Source: Planctomycetota bacterium
Lineage (GTDB): Bacteria > Planctomycetota > Planctomycetia > Pirellulales > Pirellulaceae
DNA length: 64,000 nt
Reading direction: 5' to 3'
Assembly: GCA_026692845.1 (NCBI GenBank)
Contig: JAPLNM010000034.1
Coordinates: 1 to 64,000, forward strand
In this document: one piece after another, positions 37,269 to 45,805 of the stretch
Layout of the letters: each line of letters begins with the position of its first letter
Position numbering within the stretch: the stretch's first letter is position 1
Translations under genes and position numbers: made by a program
Notes under the pieces: generated by a model
What the model was told of the DNA's origin: nothing
What the model saw: the letters and a program-made list of their open reading frames with translations, nothing else
Database searches by the model: none

Positions 37269-38024
37269 CTAAGACGATCGGCTATTAATCATTGTATTTC
37301 GAATGGTGTCCATAAGTAACTGCTGCGAACGGCATGCAAGAACGCCATCGATGACCCGGTGGTCGCAAATCAAGGCAAGATCGCAATAGCCGTCATTTGA
37401 GATCGGGCCCATGGCTAAACTCGTGGCTGTCACTATTGGATGATGCAGATTCAGTGCGCCTAAATGCCCTAAGCTCGAGAGGCTAAATGTGCCCAGATGC
37501 TTGGCCCGTTTCCTGCCACACCACCGCATGAGCAGATACCAGTTGAGCCGGCGGAGCAAGGCGATGCGGCGTTCGAGGCGAAGCCCATCTGTGAAAACTT
37601 CTTGGATCGGTGCGGTCGCAAAGTGATCGATCTTGGATTGTAGATCCTGGAGCGATATCGCGTGCGGTGAAGCAATTCTCGCCCAGATCAATCGCTCTGT
37701 TCCTTTGGCGTCCTTGCGATGAATGGTCAGCGATGCGATCGGTTCAGGATGCCGATAGACATAAGCGACGGGACGAGCGACATAGACATCCCGCAATTCA
37801 GGGATCGCCTGGCTGACCTTGCCATAGGCGTGGGCCAGCAAGGCGTTCCAACCGATCCGCAACCCCTGGGCTTTGAGAGTTTGCCGCCAGGTTTCGACAG
37901 CAGAGACATCGACCCTGCTGACGATAGGAAAGCTCGGCACGCGTTTAGCTACAATCGATACATCGATGGGTGTACGTCTTTCGACAGGGACCCAATGCCG
38001 CTGACCACGACACCTTCGAGTCAT
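37269..38024 (-). CDS. Stand-alone 2-oxoacid dehydrogenase E2-like acyltransferase domain
   Basis: 251 residues matching only the catalytic core of dihydrolipoamide acyltransferases (chloramphenicol acetyltransferase fold). The active-site motif CDHRVIDG is intact (His and Asp), and TFSLSSLGHLG and GWNALLAHAYGKV correspond to conserved core segments. There is no lipoyl domain, no E1-binding domain and no linker, so it cannot work as a normal pyruvate dehydrogenase E2. Its ATG overlaps the parvulin gene's TGA (shared ATGA), so the two are translationally coupled. It may act as a soluble acyltransferase; substrate and partner are unknown. Confidence 0.82.
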   Translation of the reverse strand: MTRRCRGQRHWVPVERRTPIDVSIVAKRVPSFPIVSRVDVSAVETWRQTLKAQGLRIGWNALLAHAYGKVSQAIPELRDVYVARPVAYVYRHPEPIASLTIHRKDAKGTERLIWARIASPHAISLQDLQSKIDHFATAPIQEVFTDGLRLERRIALLRRLNWYLLMRWCGRKRAKHLGTFSLSSLGHLGALNLHHPIVTATSLAMGPISNDGYCDLALICDHRVIDGVLACRSQQLLMDTIRNTMINSRSS

Positions 38025-39943
38025 CGCTTGACTTCAGATTTTTTAAGTTCATCGAGCGACGCTTGCATCTCTGCATTGCCGACCCTGCTCTTCTTTGGAT
38101 TCAGGATGTTGGTGATCTGAGCATCGGAGGAAAGTTTGGCCATCATCGTATCCATTTGTTTCGACAGCTTCTTCTCTCGAATCTCTTTGACCAAATCGTC
38201 TTTGACGGCGTTGATGTCTTGGACGACCGGTTCGGTGAATCCTTGCGAACGCAAGATCACGTATTGCCCACCGACCTCGATGATTCCTGACATTTCACCT
38301 GGTTTTAGACCGAATGCGGATTTCTCCAGGCTCGCCTGGCCACCGTGCTTGCGCAAAGGTGGGACTTTGCCAAAGTTGGCGCGGGAGCTCGGTTCGACGG
38401 AGTATTGATTGGCCAACTCACCAAAGAACTGTTCGGTGTTGCGACTACGAGCCATCTCCCATACCTCTTGGGCGGTGCGTTGATTGCTCATGACGATCGC
38501 GAGTATCTCGGCTCGTTGGCCAAAATTCGCCTCGAAGGCCATACGGATATCTTCCTCGGTGATTTGGACTTGGTCGGCACATAGCTTTTTCAGAGCCACC
38601 GTCGGCCAGACCGCATCTCGGACATACATCTCGAGGGTTTTTCCTTTGTCGCTCAACACGTCGGCAACCCACCGTTGAACGTCAGGCGTTCCGTCGGCAT
38701 TGATGTAACCATAAAACAATGCGGTGTTTCGGATCTCTTGGTCCACCTCGGCCTGTGTAACTGCTTGACCGCTTTTGGTCAGTGCGTCCTCGACCAGCTT
38801 ACGATTGATCTCACCTTCGAGGATCTTATTGCCGAACCTCTTGACGCATTCCTTTTCAAGGACATCCATCGTCACGCTTTGGCCGTTGATGACGGCTGCG
38901 ATTCCGGGGTATTGTTGCTGCAACTGCGATCCTCCGAGAACCATGACAATCTCAGATCGGTTTCTGAGTTCGGTGTAAATCGTTTCGGCCGACTCGCGCA
39001 GCTTCTGTTCCTCGAGCTCGGCCTTGATCCGGCCTTGTATTTCCGCCATTTGCGCCGCTGGCGGGTTGGCTGGAGGCATGTGACGCACGCACTGCAATGT
39101 GACATGCAAATCGCCGACTTTAAAAACGTTCGATACCTGACCCGGCTGCAACGCAAACGCAATCCGCTCGAGTTCGTCCTCGCCGGTGTACATGCGAATA
39201 GGAGGCAATAGTCCCTCGACACTAGCGCTTGCGGGATCTTCCGAGTGCTCGCGTGCCAGAGTTTTAAATAATTCAGGATTCGCAGTGGCTTGCTGGTGAA
39301 CCTGCTGGAGCTTTGCGGAATCCTTGCTCGCAATCATCCGCACCTGAACCTTGGGCCCAAACTCGCTCTGAAACGCCCGATCGATATCCTGTGGAGAAAC
39401 CTTGAGCATCTCTTTGCTCAACTCCCTCAATGCCAGCATGGGCCAAACGATATCCGAGGCGTAATACTCCGGGCGTATGTCCCGCTCGCTTTCGAGCAGT
39501 TTCAAATACATCTGCACGCTGAGATTGAATTTTGATGCGATTCGCGCGATCTCGTCGTCAACATCTTTCTGCTTGATCTCGATCTTTCTCTCTTGGCAGG
39601 CCTGGAGGATCAAGTATCGGTTGACCATGTTTTCCAAGACTTCCTGGCCATGTCGCAGTACGCAGAGGTTAGCCAAGTCCTGCAAAACAATCTTCTGTCC
39701 ATTGACCAAGGCCACGATCGCTGGTCCCGATTCGCTCGGAGCTGCTTGTTCGCTGTCCTTGATGCTGCTCCGCGCAGAGGCCTGTGTGCCCGATAGCCTG
39801 CTTTTAACCCCCTGCCCGGCTGCGGTACCGGTGGTCCCAGTGCGGTCCTGAGCTTGTGCAAAAGCGACTGGCAAGTACAAGCAGCTCGCCGTGAGCGTTG
39901 CCGCAAAAAATCGTTGTGCTCGGGATTGATGTGCGTTTGGCAT
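38021..39943 (-). CDS. Periplasmic peptidyl-prolyl isomerase with duplicated SurA/parvulin module
   Basis: 640 residues from ATG 39943 (AAAGGA lies 6-11 bases upstream). A signal peptide ends VAFAQAQ. Two modules follow, each with a SurA-like N-terminal helical part (IVALVNGQKIVLQD and IAAVINGQSVTMDV) and a parvulin-like domain (IAFALQPGQVSNVFKVGD; SAFGLKPGEMSGIIEVGG). The second module looks more degenerate in spacing but keeps the core. SurA/PpiC proteins fold outer-membrane and secreted proteins in the periplasm, which suits a planctomycete with many exported proteins. It is the first gene of an operon, with the E2-like gene overlapping its stop by 4 bases. Confidence 0.88.
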   Translation of the reverse strand: MPNAHQSRAQRFFAATLTASCLYLPVAFAQAQDRTGTTGTAAGQGVKSRLSGTQASARSSIKDSEQAAPSESGPAIVALVNGQKIVLQDLANLCVLRHGQEVLENMVNRYLILQACQERKIEIKQKDVDDEIARIASKFNLSVQMYLKLLESERDIRPEYYASDIVWPMLALRELSKEMLKVSPQDIDRAFQSEFGPKVQVRMIASKDSAKLQQVHQQATANPELFKTLAREHSEDPASASVEGLLPPIRMYTGEDELERIAFALQPGQVSNVFKVGDLHVTLQCVRHMPPANPPAAQMAEIQGRIKAELEEQKLRESAETIYTELRNRSEIVMVLGGSQLQQQYPGIAAVINGQSVTMDVLEKECVKRFGNKILEGEINRKLVEDALTKSGQAVTQAEVDQEIRNTALFYGYINADGTPDVQRWVADVLSDKGKTLEMYVRDAVWPTVALKKLCADQVQITEEDIRMAFEANFGQRAEILAIVMSNQRTAQEVWEMARSRNTEQFFGELANQYSVEPSSRANFGKVPPLRKHGGQASLEKSAFGLKPGEMSGIIEVGGQYVILRSQGFTEPVVQDINAVKDDLVKEIREKKLSKQMDTMMAKLSSDAQITNILNPKKSRVGNAEMQASLDELKKSEVKR

Positions 39944-40069
39944 AAGATTCCTTTCCAATTCCAATTGAGTGATCGTCGGAGTCTAAACTCGGGACGAATG
40001 GGGAATCAAGTCCGATTTTGGGGGTTTTGAAACCCTCTCAAGAATCCATTGGGGTCCGAAGCTCGGATG

Positions 40070-43000
40070 CTACCGGTCGGATCGGAGCGCCCCGAGCAGC
40101 GGTTGACGCATCGCTAAAACCGCCGCCGACACGCAAAAGAGCAAGCCTATGAGGATGACCCAACCGAGCATCGACAGCGGTCCAGTCAACGAGACGACCG
40201 AGTTGCCCCGCAACAGAACAGGCGCCGAGGCTGCCGCAGCGCAGAACATTCCAATCCCCAACCCACGGAACAACTGCCAACCATTCTCCAGAAACAAGCT
40301 CCATACCAACCTTGCCTTGGGAAAGCCCATCGCTCGCATGGCGGCCAACTCGCTTTTGCGTTCCAGCGCACTTCGAAGCTGCGAGACCCCTAAACCCAAT
40401 GTCCCTAGCAACAATCCCAATCCTCCCAAAAGCTGAAAGGCACTCAGGTACGTGTTCTGAACGGCCAACAAGCGAGACAATACTCCATCGGCCGAGGCGC
40501 AACTGAATCCTTCGTCGGACCAACCACCCTCCAAGGCAACTCGGATCGACTCGATCCCTTGCTCGGTCGTACCCGTTTGGGGTTTGACCAAGAAAGCTCG
40601 GTACCCTCCAATGTCTGGAAAAACCCTTTGAAAGTTCCCATCTGCGATCCATAGGCTGCCTTGCAAGACCGTGTTTTGAAGCACACCTACGGTTTGAAAT
40701 TCGACCTTCTTTTGACCGAACGTGTAGCTGAATTTTTCACCTACGTACCCTCCTAAATGCAGCGCCCAAAGCGCCGTGTTCTGGTCGAGAATCACAGGCA
40801 AAGGATCCTCTTGGGTTCCATCGGCTAGCGTCTCGAGACGTTTCCAAGGCGATTGGCGAACATCGGTAGCAAACCAAGCAAACTCGCTGTTTCCCTGTGC
40901 ATCCCTATCGGCCGTGAGCATACTTGAGGCTATACCCATGACCTGCGGCTCGGCGGCTTGGTACAAGTTGTTGCAGCTTGCATCGTCCCCCCCGCGAACT
41001 CGAATCGGCACGATCATCGCATCGACCAACGCCTGGGCTTTGTCTCCAAGACTTTGCCTCTGCTGTTTGGGATCAGCGATATTGACATGGATACTCTGGG
41101 AGCTCCTGGCGATCCAAGCAAAACCGCCTGTGCCGCGCCGGTCGGGTTGGGCTTGGAACAGACTCATAGCCAAGATCAAAAAACTTGCCATCGCCATCAG
41201 AGCCACCGTCAGTATGCTTCTCAGGGGCGCTCGCTGGGCGTTCGAACGGGCCAAGGAGCTCAGGTCCAACTTGGGACTCTCTAAGCTCTCGGGCATGCTC
41301 TTGGTTAAGCTACCGGAAGATCTCCGCATGTGCGTGTAGAGCCACAAAACCATAGCGATCATCCATAGCATGCCGCTAAAGACAAACGCCCCAGCTTGGG
41401 CTTGCCCCTGCGCCCATTGACCGGCCAGCAGCGCCAAAACACCCAGTAAGAAACAACCGATCGCCCCGTATCGAATCATGCGATTGGCTTGGTGGCTCGG
41501 CGCTTGATCGTCCATGCGACCTTTGAGCAGCCTGGCGATGCTGGCCTTGCGCAACTGCCGAGTGACAAACCATGTTGTCGCCAGAGAGACCAGCAGACCT
41601 GCAAGCCAGCCAATCCACAGGCTCTGGGGCCGGATGTGAAAATCCAGGAACGACACGGAAATAGCGCCAACCCACCAGCTTTTTAATCCAGCAAGCAGCG
41701 CATAGGCATAGGCCACCCCTAAAACAACCCCGACGGCCGATCCTATCGCTGCGATCAACGCAGATTCGATTAGCAGCAGTCGGCGCACCTTGGATCTCGT
41801 CCAGCCCGAGGCCAGCAACAGTCCCCAATGCTCGGCCCTCTTCTCGATAGTCAATCGAAAAAGCAGTGCGACGAGGATCAAGGCTGCGGCGATGACAAAG
41901 AAACTAAGGGACAAAAACAGAGCATCAAAGGGGGTCGTGCCACTCGAGGCCTTCAACTGCTGGGCTCTGAGCGGCAATTCCCGCCAACCCAACTGCGTCA
42001 ATTTCCCCTTGGCCGCAGCAAGAATCCGATCTGCTTGCTCCTGCCGCTGTGCGTCGCTCAGTCCGTCGAACCGCAGACCGGTTTGCGAACCGAATCGCGA
42101 CCCGAAAAGCTCTTTGGCTCGCTGCTCGGAGATGAATAGTTTCGGGGTCAGCCGGTGCGAGTTCCAGTACTCGTCGTCCTGCTTTTCGATCTTGCGGGTC
42201 AATGCAAATGGAGTCTCCCAATTCGAAATGGACTCCTGATCGGTGATCCCTGGAACCAGTGGGGTCCAAGCCGGATCGTTGAAGAGCGTCGGAGGGGCTG
42301 CAAATCGCGCGGGACTCTTGCGGCGATAAGCCTGTACAGGTTCCCGCAAGGGTCCGATCGCTACGATGCTGGCTTCAAAGCTCGTCTCGACTTCCGTACC
42401 TTCGACAGTCTCGGGTAAGAAATAATCGATCCTCAGTCGGTCTCCAACCTTGGCATCAAGCTCTTTGGCCATCCAATCATGAATGACCACCCAGTCTTTC
42501 GGGAGTGGCTCGGAACGGCCGTCGGAAAGCATTCGATCGATGAGCTCCCAATCCACCCCGCTGATGATGGAATACGCGACGCTTCTGCCCTGAGCGTCAG
42601 ATCCTTGGTTGCGTAGGACTTGGGTGTTGTTGGCCAGGTAGCTAAGAACGCGCCGCGAGGAGCCGTCTGCAAGTGCATCGGCCAGAGCGTCTGGGATCAT
42701 CATTTGCTGGCTGGTCAACTGATCGTAATCGAAAACCTCGACGGGCTTGCTACCAGGTGCAAGCGATTCGCCGAGGGTCTCTCCGATCGATTCGTCTGGG
42801 AATACCCGTTGGATCCTTTCCCAGCGAAGCCCCAAATCATCGAGGCTCAGTTGCAAGGTCGGCAAAAGCGGTTCTGGGTCGGGCTTGGAGCTGGCGACCG
42901 CATTGATTTGCTCCTGAATTTCAAGTGCCTTTTGCAAGGATTCCTTGGATACATAAGCGTTGAGAACCGGCCGCTGGTCAGAGCGTAGCGAGAAACGCCC

Positions 43001-43594
43001 TAAGCTTTCATCCGGGACGATATCCACGACGAGCCATCTGGATAACGCGACGACTTCGGTGTCTCGTTTTCCAAGCGCGCTGTCGGCAGGAACGACCGCA
43101 TCGCGCGAGACCTTCAACGTGATGCGCTGACCGATCTTGACCTTGAGCTCATCGGCAAGGGATCGATTTAAAATGACTTGTTCGTCGCCCAACACCGATG
43201 TCGGTCGGATCGTTCCAAGGGACCAGAAGTTTTCATCGACCCCCAAGAGAGTCATCTCGGTGACCCGATGGGTGGTGATTTTGCCTTCGGCTTCTTCAGA
43301 GCGGTCTTGATGTTCGGCGACGACCGCTTGGATCCAAATCAATCCGAGCACGGACCCTGGGCCGGAGCTGGATTGAGCTGTTTGCAAGGCCGACTGATGG
43401 AACCATCGTGGCGCAACGACCATTCGCTGGATCGAACCGATGCGATCGAGCGCGATGAATCGCAAGGAACCCCGCATGCTATCGCCCACGAGCAGCGCAC
43501 CGACGATCACAGCACTGGAGATCGCCACCCCAAGAGCCACAGGGAGCAAGAGTCGGTAGAAGTGGGCGATGGTTCGAAAAACTAAGGATAGCAT
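40070..43594 (-). CDS. Very large FtsX-type ABC transporter permease
   Basis: 1174 residues from ATG 43594 (the longer frame upstream lacks a start signal). An N-terminal helix (LLPVALGVAISSAVIVGALL) precedes a periplasmic domain of about 550 residues. A first FtsX block follows at about 580-715 (EKRAEHWGLLLASGWTRSKVRRLLL). A second periplasmic domain ends in a C-terminal FtsX block (ERKSELAAMRAMGFPKARLVW). This is the MacB/LolC type, extracting lipoproteins or exporting peptides with a separate ATPase, which is not encoded here. Size is about double typical MacB permeases. It is followed at a short distance by a class II aldolase gene with which it has no clear link. Confidence 0.85.
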   Translation of the reverse strand: MLSLVFRTIAHFYRLLLPVALGVAISSAVIVGALLVGDSMRGSLRFIALDRIGSIQRMVVAPRWFHQSALQTAQSSSGPGSVLGLIWIQAVVAEHQDRSEEAEGKITTHRVTEMTLLGVDENFWSLGTIRPTSVLGDEQVILNRSLADELKVKIGQRITLKVSRDAVVPADSALGKRDTEVVALSRWLVVDIVPDESLGRFSLRSDQRPVLNAYVSKESLQKALEIQEQINAVASSKPDPEPLLPTLQLSLDDLGLRWERIQRVFPDESIGETLGESLAPGSKPVEVFDYDQLTSQQMMIPDALADALADGSSRRVLSYLANNTQVLRNQGSDAQGRSVAYSIISGVDWELIDRMLSDGRSEPLPKDWVVIHDWMAKELDAKVGDRLRIDYFLPETVEGTEVETSFEASIVAIGPLREPVQAYRRKSPARFAAPPTLFNDPAWTPLVPGITDQESISNWETPFALTRKIEKQDDEYWNSHRLTPKLFISEQRAKELFGSRFGSQTGLRFDGLSDAQRQEQADRILAAAKGKLTQLGWRELPLRAQQLKASSGTTPFDALFLSLSFFVIAAALILVALLFRLTIEKRAEHWGLLLASGWTRSKVRRLLLIESALIAAIGSAVGVVLGVAYAYALLAGLKSWWVGAISVSFLDFHIRPQSLWIGWLAGLLVSLATTWFVTRQLRKASIARLLKGRMDDQAPSHQANRMIRYGAIGCFLLGVLALLAGQWAQGQAQAGAFVFSGMLWMIAMVLWLYTHMRRSSGSLTKSMPESLESPKLDLSSLARSNAQRAPLRSILTVALMAMASFLILAMSLFQAQPDRRGTGGFAWIARSSQSIHVNIADPKQQRQSLGDKAQALVDAMIVPIRVRGGDDASCNNLYQAAEPQVMGIASSMLTADRDAQGNSEFAWFATDVRQSPWKRLETLADGTQEDPLPVILDQNTALWALHLGGYVGEKFSYTFGQKKVEFQTVGVLQNTVLQGSLWIADGNFQRVFPDIGGYRAFLVKPQTGTTEQGIESIRVALEGGWSDEGFSCASADGVLSRLLAVQNTYLSAFQLLGGLGLLLGTLGLGVSQLRSALERKSELAAMRAMGFPKARLVWSLFLENGWQLFRGLGIGMFCAAAASAPVLLRGNSVVSLTGPLSMLGWVILIGLLFCVSAAVLAMRQPLLGALRSDR

Positions 43595-43601
43595 AGTGGC
43601 G

Positions 43602-44255
43602 TTAAACCAATTTCGTGGATCGCCCGAGACACTCCAGGAGGAACTCAAATATCTCGATATGGCGTCGAGCCTCTGCAAGGTCTTTGCCCCAGGTGTACAT
43701 GCCATGGCGACGAATCAGGTATCCCCAACACGGTTCGTTGGGATGGTCTTGAAAGTACTTTTCGACCTGGACAACCAAGGAGGGGATGTCTTGGGTGTTG
43801 TCGAAAATAGGAACCCAGACGCTGGCTTGGTGGGTGGTGATCCCCTCGAGCCCTTTGAGCATTTCAAAGTCACTGATGCGGATTCCTCCGATCGCTGAAA
43901 AGTGCTCCGAGAGCAATGTGCACCAGACGCTATGGGTATGGAGGACCGCTCCTGCACCTTTGCGTGCAGCAAGGCAGTGGAGCAACGTCTCTGCACTGCT
44001 CTTGGGTTGATTCTCAAATGCCGGCTTGCCTTGGGCATCGCAAACGACAAAGTCGTTGGGACCCAAGTGCCCCTTGTCTTTGCCACTGGCGGTGACCAAG
44101 AGTTTTAGCGGTTCTCGCTCAATGACCGCAGAGTAATTGCTCGAGGTGCCCAGCGACCAACCGCGGGTCCAGAATTGGAACCCGGTAGCTCTGAGTCCAT
44201 CGATGGTCGACTCGTAGGCCTGGAGTTCTGGTTTGATCGTTTCAAATTGGCTCAT
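43602..44255 (-). CDS. mtnB: Class II aldolase family, probable methylthioribulose-1-phosphate dehydratase
   Basis: 217 residues from ATG 44255. The zinc ligands appear in AVLHTHSVWCT (HxH) and IRRHGMYTWG (third His), and SSAETLLHCLAARKGAG lies where the phosphate-binding helix is expected. The opening GLRATGFQFWTRGWSLGTSSN resembles MtnB and its relatives. MtnB converts 5-methylthioribulose 1-phosphate to 2,3-diketo-5-methylthiopentyl 1-phosphate in methionine salvage. Other salvage genes are not in the window, so another class II aldolase substrate remains possible. It is 7 bases upstream of the FtsX permease start, so they probably share a transcript. Confidence 0.8.
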   Translation of the reverse strand: MSQFETIKPELQAYESTIDGLRATGFQFWTRGWSLGTSSNYSAVIEREPLKLLVTASGKDKGHLGPNDFVVCDAQGKPAFENQPKSSAETLLHCLAARKGAGAVLHTHSVWCTLLSEHFSAIGGIRISDFEMLKGLEGITTHQASVWVPIFDNTQDIPSLVVQVEKYFQDHPNEPCWGYLIRRHGMYTWGKDLAEARRHIEIFEFLLECLGRSTKLV

Positions 44256-44342
44256 AGGGTTGAGGAACTTACAGATGGACCGAAGAAAGAAATTTGCAAT
44301 GCAAAGATTACCAGAAGGCCGCAAAACCTCCTAGCGGATCGC

Positions 44343-45779
44343 TCAACTGAGGATCTCATCGACAAGCCTGCCGTGCACGTCGGTGAGCCGAAAATCTCGA
44401 CCTTGGAATCGATAAGTCAATCGTTGATGATCGATTCCAAGCAGATGGAGCAAGGTCGCATGCAAGTCGTGGACATGGACGAGCCCCTCGGTGACCCCGA
44501 AGCCCAGATCATCGCTGGCTCCATAGATTTTCCCTGCCTGGATTCCTCCGCCGGCGATCCACATGGTGAACGAATCGACATGGTGATCCCTACCGGTGGT
44601 TTCTCGAGGTTCTCCCATCGGAGTCCGACCAAACTCACCTCCCCAGACTACGAGCGTCTCTTGAAGCAATCCTCGCCGCTCCAAATCGAGGATAAGTGCC
44701 GTGGAGGCTCGATCGACCTCCAAACAAACCTTGTCGAGCGCATCGTCTAAATCGGCGTTCTTGCCTCCGTGGTGATCCCAGTCGGTATGGTAGAGCTGCA
44801 CGAATCGAACCCCGCGTTCGACGAGTCGTCGGGCTAGCAAGCAGTTGTTCGCAAACGAGCTTTTTCCTGGCTCGGCGCCGTAGAGTTCGAGCGTTTCGGC
44901 CGTTTCATCGCCAATCCGCATCAACTCTGGTGCCGATGTTTGCATCGCAAATGCCGTTTCGTAGGCTGCGATACGAGTCTGAATCTCCGGATCGGAAACT
45001 TCCGCAAACCGCAATCGATTCATGTCGTTGGTCGCTTCGATGAAACCTTGCTGCAAGCTTCCAGAAACACCCTTGGGATTCTCCAGATGCAGGATCGGGC
45101 TTCCCTGGCTCCGCAGCGGTACTCCTTGGAATTTCGACGGCAAGAAGCCAGCCGACCAGAGAGTATTGCCGGCTCGGGGACCGCGAGGACCGGATTGCAG
45201 GACAACGAAACCGGGCAAACTTTCCGACTGGCTGCCGAGCCCATAGGTCACCCACGAGCCGATGCTCGGCCGCCCCGGAGCCTGGAATCCGGTATTCATG
45301 AATAGCTTTGCAGGGCCATGATTGAACACATCGGTCTTCATTCCTCGAAGCCAACAAACCTTGTCGACAATCTTTTGGTGATGAGGCAACAGAGAGCTCA
45401 GTTCCATGCCGCACTGGCCATAACGCTGGAACTTGCGATTGCTCCCCAAGAGCTTTGCATCGGCGGGCAAGAACGCAAAGCGGCGGCCTTGGGTAATGCT
45501 CTCGGGCGGCAACTTGCCATGGTACTCCCTTAGCACTGGCTTGTCCTCGAAGAGCTCAAGTTGGCTTGGCCCACCGGCCATGAACAAGAAGATCACATTC
45601 TTGATCTTTGGAGGAACGTGGAATTCGCGGAGCACTCCGAGAGGTTTCGGAGAGTCCTGAGCCATCATCGACTTTAGAGCGATCGACCCTAGGCCAATTC
45701 CCGCTCCGCTGAGAAACGCGCGGCGTTTGTGCTGCATAACGAACTGGGCCGTGCGATCGATCCTCGAGTTGCTCTGCAC
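44343..45779 (-). CDS. DUF1501 protein, Tat-type signal, partner of the 45806 cytochrome gene
   Basis: 478 residues. A twin-arginine-like signal KRRAFLSGAGIG (residues 18-29) leads into the DUF1501 fold, related to sulfatases and phosphatases: FLFMAGGPSQLELFEDKP, LPHHQKIVDK, GFVVLQSG, VQLYHTDWDHHGG, GGEFGRTP and VHVHDLHATLLHLLG. The His/Asp-rich motifs could bind metal. Function in planctomycetes is unproved; it always accompanies DUF1549/DUF1553 proteins. The frame opens at GTG 45779 with GGAG 11 bases upstream; ATG 45737 (MQHKRRAFL) is an equally plausible start. It begins 26 bases after the DUF1549 gene stop. Confidence 0.9.
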   Translation of the reverse strand: MQSNSRIDRTAQFVMQHKRRAFLSGAGIGLGSIALKSMMAQDSPKPLGVLREFHVPPKIKNVIFLFMAGGPSQLELFEDKPVLREYHGKLPPESITQGRRFAFLPADAKLLGSNRKFQRYGQCGMELSSLLPHHQKIVDKVCWLRGMKTDVFNHGPAKLFMNTGFQAPGRPSIGSWVTYGLGSQSESLPGFVVLQSGPRGPRAGNTLWSAGFLPSKFQGVPLRSQGSPILHLENPKGVSGSLQQGFIEATNDMNRLRFAEVSDPEIQTRIAAYETAFAMQTSAPELMRIGDETAETLELYGAEPGKSSFANNCLLARRLVERGVRFVQLYHTDWDHHGGKNADLDDALDKVCLEVDRASTALILDLERRGLLQETLVVWGGEFGRTPMGEPRETTGRDHHVDSFTMWIAGGGIQAGKIYGASDDLGFGVTEGLVHVHDLHATLLHLLGIDHQRLTYRFQGRDFRLTDVHGRLVDEILS

Positions 45780-45805
45780 TTTGTTCTTTGCTCCTTTCTA
45801 TTTTT

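Noticed and set aside
37018-37272. 84-residue plus-strand ORF in an AT-rich spacer
   Set aside because: Basic, featureless sequence with no start signal; overlaps the E2-like gene's end.
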